Under the pieces are notes generated by a model, which searched no databases, had not been told where the DNA came from, and saw nothing but the letters and a program-made list of their open reading frames with translations. Positions 52,165 to 63,046 of a DNA stretch of 64,000 bases are shown here, one piece after another (the first letter of the stretch is position 1; every line of letters begins with the position of its first letter). The translations under genes and the position numbers were made by a program. Source of the stretch: a virus; the IMG/VR virus record IMGVR_UViG_3300042197_001803, positions 31,858 to 95,857 of that record. One strand, given 5' to 3'.

Positions 52165-53355
52165 TTATCCAATATTAATTATATTAAAAAATCCGTATCC
52201 GTATTTTTCAAGGTCACCAATATTATTTATTTCACCAAGTCTTTCAATTCTCTCCAATCCTGATTGTTTACCTCTCTCAATAAAAATATTACTTTGAACT
52301 TCCGCTTCATCAATAACATTAAGTAAAACTTCATTTTTTGTAATCGCAGAACATATTACCATGTCAGAAGTTAACCCTGATGATTGGACTGAGAAAATTG
52401 TGGTTCCGTCATTATAATCGTAATAATCAATTTCATTTACTGTGTAAGCGGTATATAGTCCATTTTGAAATTCTCCCCAAACAACACCAATACTACCCGA
52501 AGTACCAGTTACTGGTACACCTATTTTAAACTTACCACCCCATAACTGACTTCTTTTACCATAAACTTGTAAGTCAGCTAACGTTGATTTTGAATATCCT
52601 GTAATGGTAAAAGGTACTGTGGTAAAATTACTTATATCATTTATTTGAGCATCACAAGTTGAGTCTCCACTAAAAATGTAATCATACATCAATTGTGTTC
52701 CTGACCAACTACCCCCTGAAGGTATAAAATAAGCGGTACCGTTTGGGTTTGTTATTGTAGTTCCAGTTGATGGTATATTAACCTCTTTTTGTATTACATT
52801 TGACCCCCATGGACTCATCCCCGACATTGAGATTAAGTAATCCCCGTTTTGTGCATATGTGTGTGAATAAAAATTAGGGGATGTAGTCGTTACTGTTTGT
52901 ATTGGTGTACCATCACCCCAATCAATATAATAATTAGATAATTGTAAATATTTTTTAAATTCAGTGTCGCTTGTATTATAAAATCTAATCACATATCCAT
53001 TTGGGTCTGTAATTGTATCAGCAGAAAACAAAAAATTAGTCATTGTTTCTTTTTGTAAAACAAAACCATCAAAAACATTGTAGTATCCAATATCAACGGC
53101 AGTTTCAGTTAAAAGTATTGGGACGGTAAGACCTGTTAGTAATGAAGTCCCGTTAGTTCCCCCTGATAAAATATCAGTCATTGATGAATAAACATATGTA
53201 CTACCAGTTATAAACTTAGTAACTTGTCTAGTTAATACATCACAGCAAAAAGGTATTATCTCATCATCAATATATGGTGAATATAAATTAACCTTAAAAA
53301 CATCATTAAGGACTACCTCAGGTGAAATTCTAATATGATAAGTTCTGTAATCCAT
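52165..53355 (-). CDS. Tail protein with PKD-like domain
   Basis: A 396-residue protein, MDYRTYHIRISPEVVLNDVF at the start. Residues about 140-200 form a PKD-type Ig-like domain: NYYIDWGDGTPIQTVTTTSP, then FYSHTYAQNGDYLISMSG. The C-terminal part has IFIERGKQSGLERIERLGEI and ends in YGYGFFNIINIG, a pattern like a baseplate attachment segment. Its ATG overlaps the stop of the next gene. The PKD domain may help in adhesion to host polysaccharides. It is in the baseplate operon. Confidence 0.72.
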   Translation of the reverse strand: MDYRTYHIRISPEVVLNDVFKVNLYSPYIDDEIIPFCCDVLTRQVTKFITGSTYVYSSMTDILSGGTNGTSLLTGLTVPILLTETAVDIGYYNVFDGFVLQKETMTNFLFSADTITDPNGYVIRFYNTSDTEFKKYLQLSNYYIDWGDGTPIQTVTTTSPNFYSHTYAQNGDYLISMSGMSPWGSNVIQKEVNIPSTGTTITNPNGTAYFIPSGGSWSGTQLMYDYIFSGDSTCDAQINDISNFTTVPFTITGYSKSTLADLQVYGKRSQLWGGKFKIGVPVTGTSGSIGVVWGEFQNGLYTAYTVNEIDYYDYNDGTTIFSVQSSGLTSDMVICSAITKNEVLLNVIDEAEVQSNIFIERGKQSGLERIERLGEINNIGDLEKYGYGFFNIINIG

Positions 53356-54152
53356 TATGGGTTTATATATTCATACCAGTTTATTGGTGTTCCAACACCT
53401 ATTCTATTGTTTGTAATAATATCGTATAATTTATATGTGTTATTTGTATAATCTAACTCAACTTTGATATAGAATTGTTCAGATTCATTAAACAAAAATT
53501 TATTAGGTAATAAAGCTTGTGGTGTTCTCATCATTCTAACAAACACACCTAATCTGGCGTCAAAAAACTTGCAACTCATATAAAAAGTTGTTAAGTCAAT
53601 AAATTCTAATTTTCTTAACCAATAAAAAAAGAACCCTTCAGAATCACCAACATAATCAAGAGTCATTGATGGTTTTTTTATATTAACACTTGGACTATAG
53701 GTTGATAATATCACACTCTCGGTCGCACCTTGTTGTACGGGTAATATAACCGTAAAATAGTTGGTTTGAGATGTACCTGTATTTGTATCGTAGAAATCTA
53801 ATTTAAAAAACGACTTTGAAAATGGATTTTCAAAATAGTAAAGTTGTGGTACTGAAAAACCTTCGGTTAAATAACTATTCACCCAATCAGTAGTAACAGA
53901 TGTATTTACATTATTATTGTTATCAAAAAAATAAAAATCGTAATTTACTCTTGTTTGTTGAGTAACACCATAACTATCATGCGCAAATCTTAAAATTTCA
54001 AAATCTGTTGCAGTACCAATTACTTCTTCAATAACATCTCTTTGATACACATCAATACTATCGTCTCTACCATAGAAATCCCATTTAAGTTCAACAGGTA
54101 AGTCAATGTATTTACCAGTATCGTTTATTATAAATCTAAATTTATTATTCAC
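53355..54152 (-). CDS. Structural (baseplate) protein, 265 residues
   Basis: A beta-rich protein that begins MNNKFRFIINDTGKYIDLPV and has ELKWDFYGRDDSIDVYQRDV and later RKLEFIDLTTFYMSCKFFDA and RLGVFVRMMRTPQALLP. No family is recognised. It overlaps the next gene by eight bases and the preceding gene by one, so its stoichiometry is probably matched with its neighbours. A baseplate or tail-fibre-base role is inferred from context. Confidence 0.7.
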   Translation of the reverse strand: MNNKFRFIINDTGKYIDLPVELKWDFYGRDDSIDVYQRDVIEEVIGTATDFEILRFAHDSYGVTQQTRVNYDFYFFDNNNNVNTSVTTDWVNSYLTEGFSVPQLYYFENPFSKSFFKLDFYDTNTGTSQTNYFTVILPVQQGATESVILSTYSPSVNIKKPSMTLDYVGDSEGFFFYWLRKLEFIDLTTFYMSCKFFDARLGVFVRMMRTPQALLPNKFLFNESEQFYIKVELDYTNNTYKLYDIITNNRIGVGTPINWYEYINP

Positions 54153-55926
54153 AAGGGTCTACAACTGGGTCGATTATCAAGAACTGGTCAATATAATTAG
54201 TTCCTTCAGGTATTATTCTAAATACAATATCTTTATATGGGTAATGTTTTCCATTTAGGAATGGATAATTAACACCTAAACCATTACTATCAACATAACC
54301 ATATTCATATATGTCTCTCCAAATAAAAGAATCTTCTTTTTCTGAAAAATAAGAATAATCAGGTACTCCCGCAACTTCAGTTTTGTCCCCTGACTCAATG
54401 TAGTCAGAATACACTCTTAATGTAATTGGAAAATGAGGTTGGTAGTAATATCCGAATGGGTTTGCCGCATTATTTGTTGTTCTAAATACAAATGGATTGT
54501 AAGTTAATTTATGAAACAAATTTGAAATAACTCTTTCATATTGGTCATAGTTATTCCATTCACATAAATCACCATCCAAAGTATCATCCTTCTTTAAAGA
54601 CTGAACATAATTAAACACTAAATCAGTACCTCCAGGACCTAATAAATTTCCTAAAGGTGGGTTAGTGTATGAATCCATAGGAAAATTAGTATCTGAATTA
54701 TTATTAATTAATGCCCACCAATTACTAGAATTACCATTAACCAAAGGTAAGTTAAAACCAAAACCTTGTTTAATACCAGTATAATTACCATAACCAAACA
54801 TTAAACCAAAATAACCTTTCCACATAACAGTAAAAAACAATTCGGTTATTGGTCTTTTTTGATTATCTAATATTGGCGCAATATCAATATCAGTATTAAA
54901 TGTTAATGTATATGTTTGAGCACCTTCTCTAATTGAGACTCTTGATTGTCTATTTGGTGTAAATCCACTACTTTCATATTTCTTTTTATTACCAAAAATA
55001 TTTTGTTCGAACCCTGCATTAACTAAAACCGCATCTTCTGAGTTTGTTAAAATTTTATGTCTTCTAACGTAGTATTCTGATATAGTGTCGTTTGGGTTTT
55101 CAATATCAATAATTCGTTTGAATGTACCAGTTACATTATTGTTAAAAGTATTACCTAAAAATCCAATGTTTATTATGTTAACCACATATTCCTCGCTACC
55201 TGCAGTTCCATCCCCTAAACTAAAAACCTGAAATGTATCGGTTCCTACATAACTAAAACTTAATTTAACAAATTCACCAACCGAAACACCATGTTTTATC
55301 GGACTTCTTAACGCAACAATATCTAAACCCCTACTTGTTGTGTTTTGTACAACAAATGGTATTCCGTCACCAGAAATCCAATTCAAGTTTATTCCCGTTT
55401 TTGGTTCGACAGCACTTAAATTTTTATTATAATCATTTTCAAACGCGTAACTCATAAAGAAGTTCCAATTATAACTTGACGCACTTTTTGGTATAAATAA
55501 CCTATGAAATTCTCCGTTTGAATTAGGTATTGTATACCCACTAACATTGTAATCAGTTCTAATAAAATCAAATTCATTGTATTGTGGGAACCCAGACCAA
55601 GCTATTGTTGTACCACTTTGACATTGAATTGATGCCGCAATGTCCGCGTTAACATAATATAAATTATTTTCAAGTGGAACGTAATTTGTTGACCCAGTAT
55701 ATGAATTCATAAATAATAATTCAAACTTGCCAGTGGGTCTAAATATTGTAGATTTTTGTCTTTCATCATTAAAGACCTGTTGTAACTCAATATTGATAGT
55801 TCTATCAAACTCAATGTTTTCTTTAAAGGTTTGAATTAACGGCACTTTAAGTCCTATGGTAGTATCGGGAGCCGATTTGTACCTTAATGAACCTAAAACT
55901 ATCCTTGTTTCTTTTGTGTTACCCAT
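54145..55926 (-). CDS. Structural (baseplate) protein, 593 residues
   Basis: A large beta-rich protein, MGNTKETRIVLGSLRYKSAP at the start, then TFKENIEFDRTINIELQQVF and many aromatic strands (YDQYERVISNLFHKLTYNPF and so on). It has no signal peptide or enzyme motif. Its ATG overlaps the stop of the 1734-residue protein by one base. It is probably a wedge or outer baseplate component; the T4 counterpart is not clear. Confidence 0.72.
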   Translation of the reverse strand: MGNTKETRIVLGSLRYKSAPDTTIGLKVPLIQTFKENIEFDRTINIELQQVFNDERQKSTIFRPTGKFELLFMNSYTGSTNYVPLENNLYYVNADIAASIQCQSGTTIAWSGFPQYNEFDFIRTDYNVSGYTIPNSNGEFHRLFIPKSASSYNWNFFMSYAFENDYNKNLSAVEPKTGINLNWISGDGIPFVVQNTTSRGLDIVALRSPIKHGVSVGEFVKLSFSYVGTDTFQVFSLGDGTAGSEEYVVNIINIGFLGNTFNNNVTGTFKRIIDIENPNDTISEYYVRRHKILTNSEDAVLVNAGFEQNIFGNKKKYESSGFTPNRQSRVSIREGAQTYTLTFNTDIDIAPILDNQKRPITELFFTVMWKGYFGLMFGYGNYTGIKQGFGFNLPLVNGNSSNWWALINNNSDTNFPMDSYTNPPLGNLLGPGGTDLVFNYVQSLKKDDTLDGDLCEWNNYDQYERVISNLFHKLTYNPFVFRTTNNAANPFGYYYQPHFPITLRVYSDYIESGDKTEVAGVPDYSYFSEKEDSFIWRDIYEYGYVDSNGLGVNYPFLNGKHYPYKDIVFRIIPEGTNYIDQFLIIDPVVDPCE

Positions 55927-58900
55927 TATAAAACTATTCTATTAGTATCAACCCATTTAGTTGTGAATCTATCAAAAGCACTTTTACCTCTTTTTAAACC
56001 AAAATAAAAGTGATATGGTGCTCCAACAGTAACCGCACTCCCTTCATTACTTGGTTCAGGGTAATTAGCTGCTACTGTATTTGGGTCGGCACTTATTACT
56101 ACCGTATCTAAATTAGGAGGTATAGGAGAATTACTGTCTACAGAATAAATATACCCTTTAAAATTTTGTGATTGACTATTGTTGTTTGTTCTTGTGTATC
56201 TTGAAGATTGCTCCGTTCTATCTAAAGATTGATATCCGTGAACAAAAAATGTAGAAGCGGTTATTGGGTTAGCATACCATTCATTGTCTTGTGAGCCAAA
56301 TATATTACCACCACCAAAATCATTATCTTTAATAAGCCATTGATAAAATGGTACTTTTTGTGTAAAGACCTTAAAATAACTAAATGTACATCCTGTAGAT
56401 GGTATTGGTGGTGTGTAAGGATTTATTATAGTTCTTTTGGGTGAAATATAATCCCTTGTTTGAGTATCAGAACTAAAAAATACACCAAATATTTGGTCTG
56501 AAAAAGTACTTAAAGTATTAATGTATACAGGATTTTGAACACCTGGTATATTACTGTCAGGGTAGTTAAATGGGTCAAATGGTGATACACCAAGTTCTGA
56601 ATTAACTGAAATTGATTGAGCGTAATCACCATCAATCATATTATTATTTCTAGTAAAATAAGTAAGTATATTATTACCATTTATTAGTTGTGCTAAGAAA
56701 TTTTCATTTGCCAATCTGGTTAAAATGAATAAATTTAATAAATCACTAACATCAGAATATGTCGTATTTACTAATTTATTTGCAACATAACCATCATAAT
56801 CATCAGACATAACTAATTCTTGTGTGTAATAATTTCTAGGTCCCAAATCCATTAATGTTGTTGGGAAATTCAAGTTAAAATCATTACCACCATAATCAGG
56901 TAATGTAATTCCTAAAAAACTTGAAGGTCCTGGTTGAGGTGCTCCAATAAAGGAACCTGTTGATGCTTCGTAAGGACTACTTCTATAATAGAAATTATTA
57001 GTTCCACCAGTGTAAACGTTCTCATATTGACCGTGTAAACTAACAACATCTTTACAATAATTATAAGTTGGTTGATTAGGATTACTAGCAAAAGGACTAG
57101 TGTAAAACACATCGTTTTTAAATGTAAACGCATATAACGTACCATTAATCCAATTGTTTGTAAATATATGACCAAATACGTTTCTACAAGCACCAAATAT
57201 TATAAGTAGTCTTGATACCCATTCTGTTAACAACAGAAAATCTTTGGGTAATGATAAAAATGGAGTCGTTACAAAAACATAACAACTACCATTAGAAAAT
57301 ATAGTACCACCAGCAATTGGGTCTTTAAAACAATTATCAGTCGAAGGTTTAACCCCAAAATTAACTACACCATTAATTGTTGATGATGAATAACACCCTA
57401 ATGGTACCATGCTTCCACATTGTGATGACTGAACAACATTAGCGGTAATTGAACCACCATATTCATTTTCAGTACTATCTAATGTTGCACCTGTAAGAGA
57501 AGGTGATTGATTTAGTCCAACACCAACTGGTGGTACATTTGTTCCATCATCGTTAATAAGGAATGTGATAAAATTAGAATTAGTGTGTAGTGGGAAACTA
57601 TTATTTAAATTATCATTAGTTGTAGTTGATGTTGGTAATCTATCAGACCTCATAACTATCTGATTTCCACTAGAACCTAAACCATAAGTTAATTGTGTTG
57701 TTGATGGATATCTTGGTGCGATATAAGTAATATTATAAGAACTCGGACCAATAACAGGCTGATTATCAGGTGTTGATAAAATTACTCCGCCTAAATTAAA
57801 TGGTGGTAAAGTACTATAGAAAGCCGAACCACCCTCAACCACTTCATTTGGGTAATAACCTCTAGTATTAGGTAAAACATTTAAAGCATAATTTAATGAA
57901 CCAACAAATGGAAATGGATTTACATTTGAGTCGGTAAATTCTAATGTAAATCTATTATCAAGTGCTGGGTCTATTATAGTTCCTTTAATTGGGTCTGAAA
58001 CAACACCAGTCACAGTATTAAAATTATCTAATCTAGAGTAATATGAAGGTAAATTAGAAGTAAAAGCGGTAAAACCTGCTTGATTTATTGAAGGTGCGGG
58101 CACAAAATGATATGAATCATAATATAATTTTGTATTACTATATAAACTGGTATCAGTATTATTTGTTAAATTGTGTTCTATATTCTTGTAACCGCCTTGT
58201 ATTGGTATGTTTAATTTGTATTTACCACTAACAACAACTTGACCCCAAGAGTTGTGACCAAATAATCTACTTAAATCATATTTACAATCACTTCTTGTTG
58301 AATTTGGGTCGACACCTCTAACTAAGAAAATAATTCTTTGATTTAAGAAATTATTATAAACCGTTGTATAATCCAATAAAAGAGGGTTACCATTCACATC
58401 AAAATTGGTCCATATACCTTCATTAAATGGTCCATTCTTTTCCCTCTCAATTTGATAAAATCTCATTGAATTAAAAATAAATCTACTTGGTAAGCTGTTT
58501 GGTAATGTACTACCTGTTAATGTAGAATATTCACTTAAAGTCATACCTGTAATAACTTGGAAATATTCAATGTCTATAGGGAACCTAGCGTATGTCGCAT
58601 CATCAACTAATTGTTGACTTTTATAATTAACGGTAACGGTTCCTGATGGGTTTGCGGGATTACTACTAGACACAGTAAATAAATTACCTGAATTATTAAT
58701 AGTTGTACCTGTTATAGCATTAGAACCGAATAAATTACCCAAAGTATAACCTGTTAAATTAGGGTCTTGACTTAATTTTGGGTCTTGGAATGTAACAATG
58801 TTACCCGTTGAAAAAGTGCTAGCGTTTGATGGTTTGGTAATTATAGCAATTACGTTATCATAATGAAAATCTGCTGAGTTATCAACAGTGTTAAAACAAA

Positions 58901-61130
58901 CTCTAATTTGATTAACACCACCTTCAGTATTAAAAAATTTAGCTTTAGTATTAAAAAGATTTAATCTTTCCATTATAGTTAAGCTCGTAGTAAAGGCTAC
59001 TGTTGTATCCCAAGCGTCGTCAGGTGATTGAGATAATACTTGTAAACCAGAAACTCTTGACGATGGTGTTGGGTTATTTGTATTTACAGGTGAACCAATC
59101 ATTAAAGATTGATATCCATCTAACTCGGTGTCATAATTAAATGGTAATGTGTTAGGTATTGAATAATAGTTAGGTGAAACAAATGGTGTTAAAACACCTA
59201 AAGCACCAGTTTCCGCCGCGGAGCTGTACGCGTCACCTAAACCAAGTTGGTCAGGATTTGATTCAACAGGAACTCCGTCTTGACAATTACAGAATTCACA
59301 AGTAGGGTATGATAATACAGGTATTTGTACATTTCTAAAAGCGTTCGTAATATCATCTATTTTATCAAGTATTCCACCTAATTCATCAATTTCAGGACAT
59401 GCTATGTCAGTCCAAAAAGCTAAAATATCAACAATATTACAAATAAGTATAATTATTAGAAAAACAGTAGAAACCAATATCTTAAGTATTGGATTTAATA
59501 TTAACATTAAAAGAGCCAATACGTGAAGAACTATTAATAAATTGTATAGAATAGGCCTAAAAACAAACATTACAATATTGAACAACAAATATATAATATC
59601 AAATTGTAAGTATCCGTCATTGGTTGGAAATTTATAAGTATCACTTTCACATTCAGAATCTAAGATATCTTTAACACCTATAATTCTATAAGCATCATAT
59701 CCTTTTCTATATCTTGTAATTAATTGTGAAACCGTATAAACTTTATTGTATTGAAACTCGTAAAATCTATCCTCACAATTAATTGCTTCTTGAATCATTT
59801 GTTGTCCAATAGTGGTGCCCGTATCACCGTAATCGTTCCAATCAACACTAAAAGCATACGAATTCTGTGAATCAACATAATTCTGTATTTGTTGTGGTAA
59901 TAATGGAGGTATTTTTATAGGGTCAACCCTATTACCATTATTAATCGTCCAACCATATTCTTTAATATTAGGAACTAAATAATATCCTCTTTTAACAGGG
60001 TCAGCTGTTAAAGATGGTGATTGATTCCATTTAACTTTGAATCTGTATTTTCCTTTCGTAGGTATTCCGACTTCAGGGTCATCAGATAAAACCTGTTCAC
60101 CAAATTCATTAGTTACTACATAATCCAAATTCATTGGTAAATCAATTAACCAAGTACCGTTTTCATCTATAACCTGACCACCTTGCTCCAAATCAAATTG
60201 TTCAAGCAAAGGTCGACCAACGATATCCTTTTGTATTGTTTGTCGTATAGCAAGTATTTCGCCAGGACCTGCAACTAAATCACACAAAGTACCCGCTTTA
60301 GGTAGTGATTTACAATTTCTTTTTAGAAAACTATCATCATTACTTGATATTAAAGAACCCATAAAAATAGCGGTAGGTCTAATATCAATATTAGCTTCAC
60401 CACTTAAATCAAAGTCAGTTCTTGTAATACCTAAATTACATATTTCAGGTTGACCCCATAATGGTTCAACTTCAATAGTCCTATTTATAGTTACAATTTG
60501 AGGTAGTTCTCTAAGGTTTGTTGATGACTTAAACTTGGTACCCGACACTTGTTTATCGGTTGCAACCCCCATTCTAATTAAGTCTTGTGGTGATAATGAA
60601 AACTCACCAATATCAGATAAGTCCACATCAACCACAATAGTTTGGGAACCAACAGGAACACCAAATATCATATAGTCACCACTATCATTTGTTATTGCGG
60701 TATACTTAAAATATTTGTCGTAAACTTGTATTAGTGTAGGATTTGTTAGAACGTCTTCTCTTGTAAAGAAAGTACCTGTTGGTTTATGTCCAGAGTGTTG
60801 CTGTTTGTATGGTAATAAATTATATCGATACCCATCTTCATTAACATCACTTAGTGTTTTGTAAGGATATATGTCAGTAACCACAGGATTATCTTCATCA
60901 ATCGAATCTAAAGGAATAAAAACAGAAACTTTCGCATTTGGTATACCAAATCCGTTATTAACACTAACTCTACCAACAATGACTCCATAGTCAGAGCACA
61001 TTCTTGTATAAATTTGGCTTTGTAAAATTTTTAGGGAAAGTATTTCAAGATATTCAAACTCTTGGTCAATTAAAATTTTAATTGAGCTGTCAACACCTGG
61101 CTTAGTTCTTATTCTGTATGAATTCGACAT
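55926..61130 (-). CDS. Giant baseplate-like protein with membrane helices
   Basis: A 1734-residue protein. The first 200 residues include YGVIVGRVSVNNGFGIPNAK and AITNDSGDYMIFGVPVGSQT, the pattern of a carboxypeptidase-regulatory-like Ig domain. Residues about 508-570 are a cluster of strongly hydrophobic helices (LLIVLHVLALLMLILNPILK, then ILVSTVFLIIILICNIVDIL), a rare feature in a virion protein. A CEFCNC motif follows near 610, and the remaining 1100 residues are beta-rich with many Asn/Ser/Gly. It is the first gene of the operon after gp6. It may be a large wedge or tail-tip protein that touches the membrane. Confidence 0.78.
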   Translation of the reverse strand: MSNSYRIRTKPGVDSSIKILIDQEFEYLEILSLKILQSQIYTRMCSDYGVIVGRVSVNNGFGIPNAKVSVFIPLDSIDEDNPVVTDIYPYKTLSDVNEDGYRYNLLPYKQQHSGHKPTGTFFTREDVLTNPTLIQVYDKYFKYTAITNDSGDYMIFGVPVGSQTIVVDVDLSDIGEFSLSPQDLIRMGVATDKQVSGTKFKSSTNLRELPQIVTINRTIEVEPLWGQPEICNLGITRTDFDLSGEANIDIRPTAIFMGSLISSNDDSFLKRNCKSLPKAGTLCDLVAGPGEILAIRQTIQKDIVGRPLLEQFDLEQGGQVIDENGTWLIDLPMNLDYVVTNEFGEQVLSDDPEVGIPTKGKYRFKVKWNQSPSLTADPVKRGYYLVPNIKEYGWTINNGNRVDPIKIPPLLPQQIQNYVDSQNSYAFSVDWNDYGDTGTTIGQQMIQEAINCEDRFYEFQYNKVYTVSQLITRYRKGYDAYRIIGVKDILDSECESDTYKFPTNDGYLQFDIIYLLFNIVMFVFRPILYNLLIVLHVLALLMLILNPILKILVSTVFLIIILICNIVDILAFWTDIACPEIDELGGILDKIDDITNAFRNVQIPVLSYPTCEFCNCQDGVPVESNPDQLGLGDAYSSAAETGALGVLTPFVSPNYYSIPNTLPFNYDTELDGYQSLMIGSPVNTNNPTPSSRVSGLQVLSQSPDDAWDTTVAFTTSLTIMERLNLFNTKAKFFNTEGGVNQIRVCFNTVDNSADFHYDNVIAIITKPSNASTFSTGNIVTFQDPKLSQDPNLTGYTLGNLFGSNAITGTTINNSGNLFTVSSSNPANPSGTVTVNYKSQQLVDDATYARFPIDIEYFQVITGMTLSEYSTLTGSTLPNSLPSRFIFNSMRFYQIEREKNGPFNEGIWTNFDVNGNPLLLDYTTVYNNFLNQRIIFLVRGVDPNSTRSDCKYDLSRLFGHNSWGQVVVSGKYKLNIPIQGGYKNIEHNLTNNTDTSLYSNTKLYYDSYHFVPAPSINQAGFTAFTSNLPSYYSRLDNFNTVTGVVSDPIKGTIIDPALDNRFTLEFTDSNVNPFPFVGSLNYALNVLPNTRGYYPNEVVEGGSAFYSTLPPFNLGGVILSTPDNQPVIGPSSYNITYIAPRYPSTTQLTYGLGSSGNQIVMRSDRLPTSTTTNDNLNNSFPLHTNSNFITFLINDDGTNVPPVGVGLNQSPSLTGATLDSTENEYGGSITANVVQSSQCGSMVPLGCYSSSTINGVVNFGVKPSTDNCFKDPIAGGTIFSNGSCYVFVTTPFLSLPKDFLLLTEWVSRLLIIFGACRNVFGHIFTNNWINGTLYAFTFKNDVFYTSPFASNPNQPTYNYCKDVVSLHGQYENVYTGGTNNFYYRSSPYEASTGSFIGAPQPGPSSFLGITLPDYGGNDFNLNFPTTLMDLGPRNYYTQELVMSDDYDGYVANKLVNTTYSDVSDLLNLFILTRLANENFLAQLINGNNILTYFTRNNNMIDGDYAQSISVNSELGVSPFDPFNYPDSNIPGVQNPVYINTLSTFSDQIFGVFFSSDTQTRDYISPKRTIINPYTPPIPSTGCTFSYFKVFTQKVPFYQWLIKDNDFGGGNIFGSQDNEWYANPITASTFFVHGYQSLDRTEQSSRYTRTNNNSQSQNFKGYIYSVDSNSPIPPNLDTVVISADPNTVAANYPEPSNEGSAVTVGAPYHFYFGLKRGKSAFDRFTTKWVDTNRIVL

Positions 61131-61201
61131 GATAATCTTTTATGATAAATAGTTTATAACCTATTTTTAAAAGATAAATCATTTTCAGATAAAATAAATT
61201 A

Positions 61202-63040
61202 TCAAGAGAAATTAACTGTTTTAAGATTTTTAACCCTAACATTTATATCTTTACCAGGGTATCTAACTTGATATGTTTGATTTGGTTGAGCAAAAATGGT
61301 ATCGTCAATTAATTCAATTTGTCTTGTTTCATTATTAACATATCTTTGAGATGTTTGTGATGATGAATATTGACCGCCCACTTTATTAAAAAATAACATA
61401 TCAGATAAAGCAATAACACCATTTTCACTTTGAATTAATCTTCTTAATTCGGATACAAAGACATTTTGACCCATTTGTCTATTCAATGGACTAAAGAATT
61501 CTGTTACAATATTAATAATTTGTGAAATTACAGTTCCTTGGTTTTGACTATTATCTAATACAACATCAATAGTAATACCTAAATCTATAACATTTGCAGT
61601 TTCAATTGAAATGTAATCATTTATCATTCTATAATTTGATAAATAATTAGCCACATTATTCTTAAGGGTATTTGAAACAATTTCAGTTAGTGAACCAGCT
61701 TCATCATAAGATAACATTTGAATCTTTATCTTATTGTTTTCTTCGGTTATAGCAACTTTAGCGGGAGCACCGAATTGAGATGGCATTGTTCTAATTAAAG
61801 AATCGTAGTCATTAACAGTTACCGCTCTGTTCTGAGCCGAGAAGTTAAATGAAACCAAGTTTCTAACTTCTTCAGTGGTCGGGAAATTAGCCCCACCAAT
61901 TGCCGCGGTTACGTTAGTACAACTCAATGACCTAACAACTGTAGTATTAACAGATTCTGAAGGTCCGTTAACAAAAAATGAAACAGTACCAATTTGTGTT
62001 ATTACATTAACACCTAAATTTGACGCTGTACCACCACCAATTCTATACTGAACAAAAAGTGTTGAGTTGGCTTTTAATACACTACCAAGTGCAAAGTTGT
62101 TTGAGTATTTATTTAAATTTAGTGTATACCCGTTTCTTGCAAATTCTCTTAATTGTTCGTCGGCCGATTGACTACCACCACCAAAAGTCATTTTTAAGAA
62201 TCCTTCGGGTGTATATTCAGTAATGAACTTATCATTAGTCTCAATATATCTACCAACTTTGATACCAGGTGAATCTGAAACTTTTGTAGGGTCTTCAATA
62301 AAAACTCTACTTTCAGCCAAGGCTTTAACTTCATACCATCTATTATCTAAACCTAAAAACTCTTGTGTTGTAGGTACATTAGCATATTGTGTACCATCTT
62401 TAAGTAGTACACTAGTTACCCCTAATACATTTTTTTCAGGTAAAAATATTTCTAAAAATGGTTTTACATCAACAGGTGTAATAACTCTTTTAAAAACTTT
62501 AGTTGTACCATTAACAACAGTTTCTCTTTTAACAATAGTATAATTGATTAATTTATTGTTAGCGTCAAAATTAGGTATTTTTAATCTGTTAGGGAATCCG
62601 TCACCACCGATAGGTGATGCAAAGTCAATGTCATAAACAGTTTCAAAAACTTGACCACCACCATTTACTTGTGAACCTCTTCGTAATATACCACAATATC
62701 TAATATCTTCTTTATCACCAAAAGCGGGAACCGTAATTGAGAAATCAACTAAAGCGACTGAGGGTCTCATACCAGGAACTTTTAATCCGTATGTTCTAGC
62801 GATATTAAAAATAGATGACCTTTGTTGAGCATATTGTAATACAGTTTCCTGAATACTTCTGTCGATATTAAAATGTAAATTATCAGTAACCGCAGCATTT
62901 AAATCCATCAATACTGAGAATACCGATGCGTCATTGAAGTTATCAATGGTTTCAGGATAATAAGTTCTTGTAAAATTTATTAACTCAGTTCTAATGGATT
63001 GGAAATCCCTAGTGGTGTACGATATTTTTTTATTGGCCAT
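61202..63040 (-). CDS. Baseplate wedge protein (gp6/baseplate J-like)
   Basis: A 612-residue protein with the T4 gp6-like start ISYTTRDFQSIRTELINFTR, then DASVFSVLMDLNAAVTDNLH and RTYGLKVPGMRPSVALVDFS, and the typical baseplate_J body FNFSAQNRAVTVNDYDSLIR with LRRLIQSENGVIALSDM at the end. This forms the inner wedge ring of the baseplate. It lies next to gp25, as in T4. The leader has CTATTTATC for the following gene at 61130. Confidence 0.92.
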   Translation of the reverse strand: MANKKISYTTRDFQSIRTELINFTRTYYPETIDNFNDASVFSVLMDLNAAVTDNLHFNIDRSIQETVLQYAQQRSSIFNIARTYGLKVPGMRPSVALVDFSITVPAFGDKEDIRYCGILRRGSQVNGGGQVFETVYDIDFASPIGGDGFPNRLKIPNFDANNKLINYTIVKRETVVNGTTKVFKRVITPVDVKPFLEIFLPEKNVLGVTSVLLKDGTQYANVPTTQEFLGLDNRWYEVKALAESRVFIEDPTKVSDSPGIKVGRYIETNDKFITEYTPEGFLKMTFGGGSQSADEQLREFARNGYTLNLNKYSNNFALGSVLKANSTLFVQYRIGGGTASNLGVNVITQIGTVSFFVNGPSESVNTTVVRSLSCTNVTAAIGGANFPTTEEVRNLVSFNFSAQNRAVTVNDYDSLIRTMPSQFGAPAKVAITEENNKIKIQMLSYDEAGSLTEIVSNTLKNNVANYLSNYRMINDYISIETANVIDLGITIDVVLDNSQNQGTVISQIINIVTEFFSPLNRQMGQNVFVSELRRLIQSENGVIALSDMLFFNKVGGQYSSSQTSQRYVNNETRQIELIDDTIFAQPNQTYQVRYPGKDINVRVKNLKTVNFS

Positions 63041-63046
63041 ATACTA

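Noticed and set aside
51360-52172. Longer form of the fourth homing endonuclease from 52172
   Set aside because: It would overlap the PKD gene and add a non-conserved leader; the ATG at 52139 follows the shared AATATTTATT leader.
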